Of a stretch of 64,000 nt of DNA, positions 17,181 through 25,525 are shown piece after piece (within the stretch, counting starts at the first letter, position 1; each line of letters begins with the position of its first letter). Both the position numbers and the translations under genes were made by a program. The notes beneath the pieces were generated by a model, which saw only the letters and a list, made by a program, of their open reading frames with translations, had not been told where the DNA came from and searched no databases. The DNA comes from PALSA-1353 sp036267155 (GTDB lineage Bacteria; Planctomycetota; Phycisphaerae; Tepidisphaerales; Tepidisphaeraceae). The DNA lies in NCBI GenBank assembly GCA_036267155.1, contig DATAWP010000066.1, forward strand, positions 79,636 to 143,635. Reading direction: 5' to 3'.

Positions 17181-18317
17181 CTACGGCAACGGCTCGGTCG
17201 TCGGCGCTGCTTGCTTCCCCTCCGCAGGCGCCCATCTCGCTACATCCCGAAACTGTCCCCCTTGCTTCTGCTGCGCCGCCGGCAACTTCGACCCATCCGA
17301 AACATAAAAGCTATATTCTGGGTCGTCTGTCCTGAAGAACAGCCCATCCTTGGACCGGCACCGCGAATACACCAGTGGCCGATCCGCCCCATCGGGCAAT
17401 CCACCTTTGATCAGCACATACCCCAACGTCTGCTTCCCATCCCCCCACGGATCAATCGGCACGCGGGGCAGCTCGCTGGCCAGTTCCTCAAGACTCCCCG
17501 GCCACCTTTCATGCTCGAACAGATAAATATGAGCCGCTAGCGACATCGCCGTCATATCCCTCTCGCTGTGCACCCGGCGAATCGTGTCACGAATGCGATC
17601 CAGCGATGGTTTCAAAATTGGATTGGTCGCCGACCCGGCCGGCTCGCCTCTCATCACCTGGTCGAACTCCGCTTGTGCGGCGGGATGATCCAATAGCCGC
17701 GCGATCCAATCTCGCGCCGTGGATAACGGCAAATCATGGGTATCGCTCGCATCCTCCGTGATCGTCGCTCCTGAAGTCATCACCATCAGCCGATTCATAT
17801 CCAGTGCGTCGATCCCCACCGCCACCAGCAGCCGCACGAGAGTTTCGCCCGGCTGATTCCTGAGCAACTCCGCCAGGTGCATCAAATCCCCCGCCGACTC
17901 GAACGCCGCCGGCTGATCCTTCAAAATCAGACTTTGATAAAGCGCCGCGTCACCGATTTCGTTGGCCACATTCCGGCATTCATTCAGATAGGAAACTCGG
18001 TTCGGATCAGATTCCCGCCACAGCGGCCACTCGGCATGCGTCAAGGAAGCCGCCTGATGCACCATCTCCCGCACTTGCCCGTGCAGGTCATAATCCTGCT
18101 TCTCCATCCGCACCCACGCATCGGACATCGGCGGGTAATCCGGATAATTCATGTCCGACGCCGCCGGCGCCATGATGTTTTTCGCATCATCGTTCCTGAG
18201 CACCTTCGCGGCCCGCAAATAAATCGCCGCCGCATCGTCCGCCGGTTCGCTCGTCTGCCCCCACGCCGGACCGGCCGCTATTCCCACCATCACCATCAAA
18301 ATCCAAGGTCCGCGCAT
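17181..18317 (-). CDS. Secreted hypothetical protein
   Basis: 378 residues from the ATG at 18317 (GGAG six bases upstream) with signal peptide MRGPWILMVMVGIAAGPAWG. The body is helical and rich in acidic residues. Its last ~120 residues contain YLFEHERWPGSLEELASELP and a PIDPWGDGK turn followed by short strands. That arrangement is common at the C-terminus of planctomycete exported proteins and resembles the globular end of type II pseudopilins. A Pro/Thr tail ends it. It lies 100 bp upstream of the C45 gene on the same strand and may be expressed with it. No enzymatic motif was recognised. Confidence 0.7.
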   Translation of the reverse strand: MRGPWILMVMVGIAAGPAWGQTSEPADDAAAIYLRAAKVLRNDDAKNIMAPAASDMNYPDYPPMSDAWVRMEKQDYDLHGQVREMVHQAASLTHAEWPLWRESDPNRVSYLNECRNVANEIGDAALYQSLILKDQPAAFESAGDLMHLAELLRNQPGETLVRLLVAVGIDALDMNRLMVMTSGATITEDASDTHDLPLSTARDWIARLLDHPAAQAEFDQVMRGEPAGSATNPILKPSLDRIRDTIRRVHSERDMTAMSLAAHIYLFEHERWPGSLEELASELPRVPIDPWGDGKQTLGYVLIKGGLPDGADRPLVYSRCRSKDGLFFRTDDPEYSFYVSDGSKLPAAQQKQGGQFRDVARWAPAEGKQAAPTTEPLP

Positions 18318-18462
18318 TGGTATCTCCTGCAAAAAAACATCCGGCCGCATCATCATAGACGGAATCGTTCGGCTCTTATCTCCCTGCAACCAGGTTAATT
18401 CTCAGCGGCCCTGATCCCGCATACAATGCGCCCGATTGAACCATTCAAAGGAGAAGACAGTC

Positions 18463-18948
18463 ATGCCCGATGAATCGCTATTGATTCTTGCCAAGGACGT
18501 TCGCGGCAAGACGTTGCGGATTATAGACGGTGTTACCGAACAGCAAGCCCGTTTTGCGCCACCGGGCCTTCACAACCACATCCTCTGGCACGCAGGACAT
18601 TCGTTGATCGTCGTCGAGCATCTGGGCGTCTCGCCGGCCGCGGGCAAGCCGCCCGTCTACCCGCAGGATTGGTTTGATAAGTTCAGTTGGACGAGTCAGC
18701 CCGCCACCGTGACACAGTGGCCGACCTTGGCCGAAGTCCAATCCAAGCTGATTGATCAGGCCGAGCGCCTGACCGCGGCCATCCAAAAACTGACCGAGCA
18801 GCAGCTTTCCCAAACCGTCGGCGATCCAGCTAAATCGCGCAACCTGCGCTGGTCAATCATTCATGGTCTGCACGATGAGGCGGGCCACCAGGGCGAGATG
18901 TGGTTGCTGAAGAAGCTTCAGATCAAGGCGAGCGGCCAAGGCGCATGA
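18463..18948 (+). CDS. DinB-family protein
   Basis: 161 residues from the ATG at 18463, with AAAGGAG nine bases upstream; an earlier in-frame start would overlap this site. A four-helix DinB fold is suggested by length and by well-spaced His residues: ILWHAGHSLIVVEHLG (~37-52) and HDEAGHQGEMWLL near the C-terminus, the usual metal-binding trio. DinB proteins are metal-dependent thiol transferases or uncharacterised stress proteins. It precedes the GH38 gene by 31 bp, so an operon is possible, though no functional link is evident. Confidence 0.75.
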   Translation: MPDESLLILAKDVRGKTLRIIDGVTEQQARFAPPGLHNHILWHAGHSLIVVEHLGVSPAAGKPPVYPQDWFDKFSWTSQPATVTQWPTLAEVQSKLIDQAERLTAAIQKLTEQQLSQTVGDPAKSRNLRWSIIHGLHDEAGHQGEMWLLKKLQIKASGQGA

Positions 18949-18979
18949 AGTTCAACGGGGTCACTACGGAGATGGAAAC

Positions 18980-21900
18980 ATGCGTGTTACCGGAATGTTT
19001 GCCGTTCTGCTCGTTGCGGTTCTGCGGGTTTCTTCTGCTCATGGGCAGAGCGAGCCGGCCACGACGCAACCGATCCATCCGGGGACGTTGTATCTGGTCG
19101 GCTATTCGCACCTCGACACGGAATGGCGGTGGACGTATCCGACCGTCATCGCCCACTACATCCCCAACACCATGCGGGCCAATTTCCAACTGTTTGAGAA
19201 GTACCCAGACTTCATCTTCAACTGGACGGGCGCGAATCGCTATCGACTAATGAAGGAGTACTACCCGGCGGACTTTGCGAAGGTGAAACAGTACGTGGCG
19301 GCAGGACGGTGGTTTCCCGCCGGGTCGAGTTGGGAAGAATGCCTCGCCGACGAGCCGTCGGCCGAGTCGCTGGTCCGCCAGGTGTTGTACGGCAACGAAT
19401 TTTTTCGGCGCGAGTTCGGCAAGGCCAGCAACGAATTCATGCTGCCCGACACCTTCGGATTTCCCGCATCGCTGCCAACCATCTTGGCGCATTGTGGGCT
19501 CAAAGGGTTTTCAACGCAGAAACTGACCTGGGGCAGCGCGGTAGGCATTCCGTTCAATATTGGCAAATGGATCGGCCCGGACGGACGCTGGATCGTCGCG
19601 GTGATGGACGCCGGCGGTTACACCACGCGAGTCAAGACCGATCCGACAACAAGCCCATCGTGGACGGACCGCGTGGAAGCCAACGGCGAGCGCGACGGCG
19701 TATATGTCGATTACCGCTACTACGGTGTGGGTGATCGCGGCGGTTCGCCGGACGAAAAGTCCGTCCAGGAAGTGGAGCACGCGGTGAAGGAAAATGCTCC
19801 GATCAAAGTGATCTCGGCGACGGCCGCGCAAATGTTCGATGACCTCACGCCCAAGCAGCTCGCCGCGCTGCCGACATATCAAGGCGATCTGCTGCTGACG
19901 CAGCACTCCGCGGGCACGCCTACGTCGCAAGCCTTTCAGAAATGGCTGAACCGCAAGAACGAGCTGCTGGCCGACGACGCCGAGCGCGCATCCGTCGCGG
20001 CAGAATTGCTGGGCGCGGCTCCCTATCCTCTGGAGAAGATTACCGATGCGTGGCACCTGATTCTGGCAGGTCAGTTTCACGATATCCTCGCCGGGACGTG
20101 CGTGCCCAAGGCGATCGACTATGCCTGGAACGATGGGCTGCTGGCGCGCAACGAACTCACGGCCGTGCGGAACGACGCCATCGGTGCGGTGAGCAGGGCT
20201 TTGGATACGCGGGTCGATGGAACCGCACTGGTTGTCTACAACCCATTGTCGGTCCGGCGGCAGGACGTGGTTGAAGCGGAGATTCACTTTGCCGGCGGAG
20301 TTCCCAAAGCCGTGCAGGCGATCGGACCGGATGGACGTTCGGCGCCGGCACAGATTCTGGCGACGAGTGGCGACAACGTTCGCGTTGCCGTGCTGGCGAC
20401 AGTTCCATCGATCGGATTTGCGGTATACGACGTGCAAGCCGCATCAGAGGCGCCCAGAGACGCCTTGAGCGTGACGCCGCATTCGCTGGAAAACGAGCGC
20501 TATCGTGTGCGGCTCGACGCCGCCGGCGATGTCGTGGAAATCTTCGACAAGACGGCGAATCGCGAGTTGCTCGCGTCGCCGGCCCGTCTCGCGTTTCTGC
20601 ACGATACGCCGCAGCAGTATCCGGCGTGGAATGTCGATTACAAGGATCGCGTTGCCCCGCCCTACGCCTATGTGGCCGGCCCGGCTGGAATTCGCGTCGT
20701 GGAATCGGGGCCGGTGCGCGTGGCTGTCGAAGTGCGACGGGCATCGCAGGGTTCGACCATCGTGCAGACCATTCGACTTTCAGCCGGAGAAGCAGGCAAC
20801 CGCGTCGAGTTCGACACGCATATCGATTGGCACACCCCGGCGTCGGATCTGAAAGCCACGTTTCCCCTGGCCGTTTCCAATCCGCTGGCGACATATAACT
20901 GGGAAGCCGGAACGATCCAGCGCGGCAACAACGACCCGAAGAAATACGAAGTGCCATCGCATCAGTGGTTTGATCTGACCGATCGCGACGGATCGTATGG
21001 CGTCTCGGTGCTGGAGGATTGCAAGTACGCCTCCGACAAGCCTGACGACAGCACGCTTCGGCTTACGCTCCTTCGCACGCCGGGCGTGCATGAGGCGTTC
21101 ACCGATCAGGCAACGCAGGATTTTGGACGGCATCATGTGCTGTACGCGCTGGAAGGTCATTCCGGCGATTGGCGCGAAGGCGATACCCAGTGGGAAGCGA
21201 TGCGGCTCAACCAGCCATTGAGCGCGTTCGTTTCGCCGAAGCATGAAGGGGGGCTGGGCAAGTCTTTTTCCCTGCTATCGCTCAACACGCGGCAGGTTGC
21301 CGTGCGCGCGTTGAAGTTAGCGGAGGACGGCGACCGGCTCATCGTCCGTCTTCAGGAACTCAGCGGCCGACCCGCCGCCGGCGTGAATATCCGGCGAGCG
21401 GCGCCTTCCGATCAGAACCTTGAAGAAGTCGATGGCCAGGAACGAGATATTGCACGATCCAGCGGGACGATCAATATGCCGGCCTACGGCCTGCGTGCTT
21501 TCTCGATCGATCCGTGGTCGCTCAATCACGGACAGAGGATTCCGCCGCCAAGCTCGCAACCGCTGGCGCTGCCTTTCAATGTCGATGTAGTCACGCCGAC
21601 CCGGCCAGCGTCGTCGAATAAACCCGCTACCGGATTCGACTCCGACGGGCGAACGATCCCCGCGGAAATGTTGCCATCGACGCTGCGGTGCGAGGGCGTC
21701 ACCTTCAACTTCGGCGCTGCCGGTTCACCCAACGCAGTCTCATGCCGAGGGCAGAAAATCGCTCTACCGCCGGGCTCCATCAATCGCGTCTATCTTTTGG
21801 CCGCCGCTTCAAACGGCGAAGCGAAGGTTACGTTCCACATTGGCGACCAACCCATCGACCTGACCATCCAGGATTGGGGCGGCTATATCGGCCTGCCGGA

Positions 21901-22234
21901 TGACCGCATCTGGAAAGGGAGCAATTATCCCGAGGCGGACTACGAGTGGCACAACCGCTTCGCCGGCATCGCACCGGGATTCGTCCGGCCGGATCCGGTC
22001 GCGTGGTACAGCTCGCACCGCCATGCGCCCGACGGCTCAAACGAGATTTACGACTATTGCTACCTGTTTAAATATCGAATCGATTTACCGGTCAACGCCA
22101 GGACACTGACCCTTCCCGACGAACCCCGTGTAAAGATTCTGGCGGCGACAGCGGCGTATAACGAGAACGACGCGGTCGCCGCGCCTCCGCCGCAGTGGCC
22201 CTGGGATGGAATCACCCTGTCCAATCCGCGGTAA
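18980..22234 (+). CDS. Secreted GH38-type alpha-mannosidase
   Basis: 1084 residues with signal peptide (MRVTGMFAVLLVAVLRVSSA HG). The N-terminal catalytic domain has the GH38 zinc motif YSHLDTEWRW (His and Asp ligands) at ~45 and the nucleophile region FMLPDTFGFPASLP at ~155. HSAGTPTSQ and the helical three-bundle domain with FHDILAGTC follow at ~355-375. The C-terminal two thirds are beta-rich, as in family 38. The enzyme would cleave alpha-mannosides outside the cytoplasm with retention of configuration. Length is within the GH38 range (~900-1100). A GGAGATGG lies just upstream of ATG. Confidence 0.85.
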   Translation: MRVTGMFAVLLVAVLRVSSAHGQSEPATTQPIHPGTLYLVGYSHLDTEWRWTYPTVIAHYIPNTMRANFQLFEKYPDFIFNWTGANRYRLMKEYYPADFAKVKQYVAAGRWFPAGSSWEECLADEPSAESLVRQVLYGNEFFRREFGKASNEFMLPDTFGFPASLPTILAHCGLKGFSTQKLTWGSAVGIPFNIGKWIGPDGRWIVAVMDAGGYTTRVKTDPTTSPSWTDRVEANGERDGVYVDYRYYGVGDRGGSPDEKSVQEVEHAVKENAPIKVISATAAQMFDDLTPKQLAALPTYQGDLLLTQHSAGTPTSQAFQKWLNRKNELLADDAERASVAAELLGAAPYPLEKITDAWHLILAGQFHDILAGTCVPKAIDYAWNDGLLARNELTAVRNDAIGAVSRALDTRVDGTALVVYNPLSVRRQDVVEAEIHFAGGVPKAVQAIGPDGRSAPAQILATSGDNVRVAVLATVPSIGFAVYDVQAASEAPRDALSVTPHSLENERYRVRLDAAGDVVEIFDKTANRELLASPARLAFLHDTPQQYPAWNVDYKDRVAPPYAYVAGPAGIRVVESGPVRVAVEVRRASQGSTIVQTIRLSAGEAGNRVEFDTHIDWHTPASDLKATFPLAVSNPLATYNWEAGTIQRGNNDPKKYEVPSHQWFDLTDRDGSYGVSVLEDCKYASDKPDDSTLRLTLLRTPGVHEAFTDQATQDFGRHHVLYALEGHSGDWREGDTQWEAMRLNQPLSAFVSPKHEGGLGKSFSLLSLNTRQVAVRALKLAEDGDRLIVRLQELSGRPAAGVNIRRAAPSDQNLEEVDGQERDIARSSGTINMPAYGLRAFSIDPWSLNHGQRIPPPSSQPLALPFNVDVVTPTRPASSNKPATGFDSDGRTIPAEMLPSTLRCEGVTFNFGAAGSPNAVSCRGQKIALPPGSINRVYLLAAASNGEAKVTFHIGDQPIDLTIQDWGGYIGLPDDRIWKGSNYPEADYEWHNRFAGIAPGFVRPDPVAWYSSHRHAPDGSNEIYDYCYLFKYRIDLPVNARTLTLPDEPRVKILAATAAYNENDAVAAPPPQWPWDGITLSNPR

Positions 22235-22256
22235 ACGCGCGGGAATCGGGAGGCCC

Positions 22257-24611
22257 TCACTCCATTTCATACTTCATTTCGAGTTGAGGGCCGACGATTC
22301 TTACGGTCAGCCGATCCGTGATTTGCCGGTATTGCGAGTCCGCGGTGGCGCTTCCCCACGCGAGAGCGAATTGCTCGAGCTGAGTTTCGCCGTGCATCTT
22401 TTCGCTGACGCCCAGCACCACCTCCTTGGCCTCCAGGTCGCGGGCGGTCGTTGCAATCGCATACAGAGGATTGTTCGTCGGCAAAACAACGGGATAGACC
22501 TGCTTGCCGACGTGCTCGGCCACCGAAACGATCCGGGTCAACAGTTCGCGGTCGCTGTCGTCCATGGACATCTCCTGCTCCGTAACGCCAAGCGTGCGGG
22601 CCGGGAGAACTTTGCAGGTGACAACGACGATATCCCGCTCGTTGGTGTTCACTTCAGTGAGGATTTTCTCCAGCACCGGCAGGCTGCGCGGTCCGCGGGC
22701 GGCGACCAGGATGGGTGCGGCGTGCGACAGGCCCAGGGCCTGGGCCGTCACGCGGTCGCTGCTCCGCTCGTTGAATTGCTCGAGATGCTCGTGGTTGCCG
22801 CCGTGACGCCGAAGGGAGATCCGCTCAACCAACGTGAACGTAACGAGAAAAAAGGCGGTGAAGCCTACACCCCAGATCGTCGCGGTTTTCTTGGTCAGCA
22901 GATTCACGCATGCGGTGCAGATCAGGATCAGGAACACCACGACGATTCCAATCGGAATCCGAATCAGCCCGTGATTGGTTTGTTTCGTGATGTTCAGCGG
23001 CACGTTGTACTCACGTGGCGCGCGGATCTTAAACCGAAGAACGGTCATCGCCAGCGACATGAAAACGAACGACCACACCACGCCGAAAGCGTATGCTTCT
23101 CCCAACGTGTTGACGTCACCCAGGCTGGCGACGATCACGACGACCTGGGCGACGCCCACGACGTTGATGATTCGATTGGTGGTGCCGAACCGCTTGTGCG
23201 GCCGCAGAAACCACGGTGTCAGCACGCCGTCTTCCGCCAGGCGATTCAATACCCCATTAGAGCCGACCAGGCTCGTATTCACCGCCCCGGCAAGGATCAG
23301 GAAACCGACGATGACGACAAAACATTCCATGACGATCTTGATCCACGCCGGGCCGACCAGGTAATGAACCAGCCCGTTGATCAGGTTGTCGCGATACCCG
23401 CCATTGTCGCGCTCGACATGCTGCCATTGGCGGTTGATGACGATCGGTTGGTTGGTCTTCGTGACGACCTCGCGTCCCTGCGCGTCGGTGGCGTGGAGCA
23501 TGAGGTATCCCCAATCGGCCCGGTGCCGATCGTCCGCCGGGCGAAGATAGTCGACCGCCCACCATGTTTTGCCGCGGGCATCGAGCGTTGTCGCGGTTCC
23601 GTTATTGACCACCTGCGTAATGACCCGCTTGCCATCCGGAATAATCAGAACTGCCAGGAAACTGATAATTCCGGTCAGGCAAATCGCATAAATGGAGATG
23701 ACCCTCCCCGCCCGGAGGAGATTTCCAAGCTTGGGCGCTTCAATCTCCCGATTGACCTGGGCCAGCGATTCCTCGCCGCTCATCGCCAGCAGCGAATGGC
23801 CGAAAGCAACCAAGATGCCCAGCGTGCCCAGAATCCTCGGAAAATGTTCAAGCCAGCCGGACGATGCCTGCTTGGTGGGATCGAGGCTGCTTTGCGTGAA
23901 GATGGGTTTCAGCGGCGGCACATGGAGCGTCCCATGCGGCATCACCCACAGGGTCATCGCACTCCACGCAAAGATCATCAATCCCATCAACGTCGTCAAT
24001 TGCATGATCCGCAGGGCACGCTCGCTGGATTCGTGGATGCCGATGATGTTGGTGCGCCAAAAATACAGAGTGACGCCGATCGCGATCAACATCGTCAGGA
24101 AATTGATCAGCTCAGGATGTGTCGTGGCATCGAATACGACGGGGTGGGCGCTGTGCTCGGTCGCGAGCTTCAGCATGTCGCCAACGAGGCCCACGAGATA
24201 TTGCCCCGCGGCCACGGAACTGATAGGGCCGGTCAGAATGTAATCGAACATCAGGGCGCTGACGGAGAGCTTGGCCAATCCTCCGCCGACGGCGTCCTTG
24301 ACAACCTTATACACCCCGCCCCGCGTAAAGAGCGTGCAGCTCTCCATGTACACCGCGGTGACCGGATACACGAAGAGCATCACGGCGAGGATGAACCAGG
24401 GCGCGGCCTTTCCGACCGCCTGTTCGCTGATCCCGCCGATGTAATAGGCTGTGCTGGCCAGATCGCACAGCACGATCGCCGCGGCGCGCCAGAAGCTCAT
24501 GAACGCCAGCGCGACGCTGCTGACAACCAACACGTTGATTTTGCGCTGGCGGGCGGCGTCCGGGAGCCGGGCAAGGTCCAGGTCGCTCAATATGGTCGGA
24601 TCCCTCGACAA
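22257..24611 (-). CDS. APC-superfamily amino acid permease with a C-terminal USP-like domain
   Basis: 784 residues starting at a TTG (24611) with AGGA seven bases upstream. About twelve hydrophobic helices occupy residues 25-600, with MSGEESLAQVNREIEAPKLG as the APC consensus. Between two helices lies an unusual ~95-residue hydrophilic insert (about 340-430), not typical of APC carriers. Residues ~625-784 are soluble: PILVAARGPRSLPVLEKILTE and VLPTNNPLYAIATTARDLEA resemble universal stress protein folds, which in other APC transporters bind nucleotide and modulate uptake. It is last in a cluster with PII and two small proteins. Substrate unknown. Confidence 0.78.
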   Translation of the reverse strand: MSRDPTILSDLDLARLPDAARQRKINVLVVSSVALAFMSFWRAAAIVLCDLASTAYYIGGISEQAVGKAAPWFILAVMLFVYPVTAVYMESCTLFTRGGVYKVVKDAVGGGLAKLSVSALMFDYILTGPISSVAAGQYLVGLVGDMLKLATEHSAHPVVFDATTHPELINFLTMLIAIGVTLYFWRTNIIGIHESSERALRIMQLTTLMGLMIFAWSAMTLWVMPHGTLHVPPLKPIFTQSSLDPTKQASSGWLEHFPRILGTLGILVAFGHSLLAMSGEESLAQVNREIEAPKLGNLLRAGRVISIYAICLTGIISFLAVLIIPDGKRVITQVVNNGTATTLDARGKTWWAVDYLRPADDRHRADWGYLMLHATDAQGREVVTKTNQPIVINRQWQHVERDNGGYRDNLINGLVHYLVGPAWIKIVMECFVVIVGFLILAGAVNTSLVGSNGVLNRLAEDGVLTPWFLRPHKRFGTTNRIINVVGVAQVVVIVASLGDVNTLGEAYAFGVVWSFVFMSLAMTVLRFKIRAPREYNVPLNITKQTNHGLIRIPIGIVVVFLILICTACVNLLTKKTATIWGVGFTAFFLVTFTLVERISLRRHGGNHEHLEQFNERSSDRVTAQALGLSHAAPILVAARGPRSLPVLEKILTEVNTNERDIVVVTCKVLPARTLGVTEQEMSMDDSDRELLTRIVSVAEHVGKQVYPVVLPTNNPLYAIATTARDLEAKEVVLGVSEKMHGETQLEQFALAWGSATADSQYRQITDRLTVRIVGPQLEMKYEME

Positions 24612-24630
24612 CGAATTTCCTAGCGAATTC

Positions 24631-24858
24631 TCACAACACTTTCAGGTCGTATTCATCGCGCTCGGAACGTCTCTCAAATTTTCCGACAAGTCTGTTGGTC
24701 CACATCGCCCCAAAAAGTGCGCCCAACTCCATGACCGCAAAGTACAATCCGACGCCAACGATCGGCATCCTGTAGTAAATCATCAGGACGGCGCACACAC
24801 CGACAATGACCACCTGGGTCGGTATGAAGGTCCTTTTGTAACGCTTTGTCCAGTTCAT
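24631..24858 (-). CDS. Small two-helix membrane protein
   Basis: 75 residues, ATG at 24858 with AAGGAG six bases upstream, so well supported as a gene. Two hydrophobic segments (TQVVIVGVCAVLMIYYRM and VGLYFAVMELGALFGAMW) are flanked by basic residues. The C-terminal ~20 residues are charged. It lies 19 bp upstream of the APC permease and is probably an accessory subunit or stabiliser of it. No family recognised. Confidence 0.65.
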   Translation of the reverse strand: MNWTKRYKRTFIPTQVVIVGVCAVLMIYYRMPIVGVGLYFAVMELGALFGAMWTNRLVGKFERRSERDEYDLKVL

Positions 24859-24885
24859 GCGGGACTCCTTGGTAAAGACGGGTGA

Positions 24886-25122
24886 TTAGGGCGCGGCCTC
24901 GATGTACAGCTCGGCCTTGTGCCGCGTCACATAGACTTTGAAATCACGATACAACAGGGCTTTGAAAACTTCCCCCCACGGGAAGGCGCGGACGTGATAA
25001 ATCTTGATGCGAAATCCACCCATGGATTCCTGGAGATCCCCGGTGTCGCCCATCATGTAGCGGAGCGATTCCGCCACATCGACGCCGGGATTCATAACGA
25101 GTGAAGGATTCTTTTCTGCCAT
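24886..25122 (-). CDS. Small conserved-looking hypothetical protein
   Basis: 78 residues from the ATG at 25122 (MAEKNPSLVMNP). A mixed alpha/beta pattern is seen, with IKIYHVRAFPWGEVFKALLY and a strand VYVTRHKAELYIE. It has no signal peptide or membrane helix. It is 22 bp downstream of the PII gene and 27 bp upstream of the two-helix protein, so it is part of the same transcript. A longer in-frame reading back to 25356 overlaps PII and is rejected. Function unknown; a soluble adaptor between PII and the permease would be speculation. Confidence 0.55.
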   Translation of the reverse strand: MAEKNPSLVMNPGVDVAESLRYMMGDTGDLQESMGGFRIKIYHVRAFPWGEVFKALLYRDFKVYVTRHKAELYIEAAP

Positions 25123-25144
25123 GGTCGCACCAGATTCAGCGGCG

Positions 25145-25483
25145 TCAGAGGGCGGCCTCGTTGCGCTCTCCCGTGCGGATGCGGACGACTTCCGGCAGGG
25201 GCAGAACGAACAGCTTTCCATCGCCGACGCCGCCGGTGCGGGCTGATTCGACAATCGCGTTGACGGCGCTGTCCTTTTCGGCATCTTTGACCGCAACGAA
25301 AAGGCATACCTTCGGAACGAATCCGGCATCCATCTTCGGCCCGCGATATCGCTCATTGTGGCCCAGTTGACGCGCGAATCCCTTGCTCTCCAGCGCCGTC
25401 ATGCCAAGGATGCCCAACTTCACCAGGGCGGCCTTCACCGCCTCAACCTTGTTGGGTTTGACGACGGCAATGATCATTTGCAT
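25145..25483 (-). CDS. PII-family nitrogen regulatory protein lacking Tyr51
   Basis: 112 residues, the exact length of GlnB/GlnK, ATG at 25483 after GGAGG. MQMIIAVVKPNKVEAVKAAL starts it, GFARQLGHNERYRGPKM is the T-loop, and GDGKLFVLPLPEVVRIRTGE is the C-loop. Gln39 and Tyr46 are in place, but position 51, the Tyr uridylylated by GlnD in enteric bacteria, is Met. So control would rest on ATP/ADP/2-oxoglutarate alone. It lies between an antiporter gene and a permease, with amtB two genes upstream, suggesting that it gates one of those membrane proteins. Confidence 0.9.
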   Translation of the reverse strand: MQMIIAVVKPNKVEAVKAALVKLGILGMTALESKGFARQLGHNERYRGPKMDAGFVPKVCLFVAVKDAEKDSAVNAIVESARTGGVGDGKLFVLPLPEVVRIRTGERNEAAL

Positions 25484-25525
25484 GGAAACCTCCATCTGCT
25501 TCGGGCTACGCCCGTCGAACTTCAA

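Noticed and set aside
22206..24623. 805-codon plus-strand frame opposite the APC permease
   Set aside because: The minus strand has clear membrane helices and family motifs; the plus reading is low-complexity and His/Arg/Asp-rich, a shadow of GC-rich codon bias.
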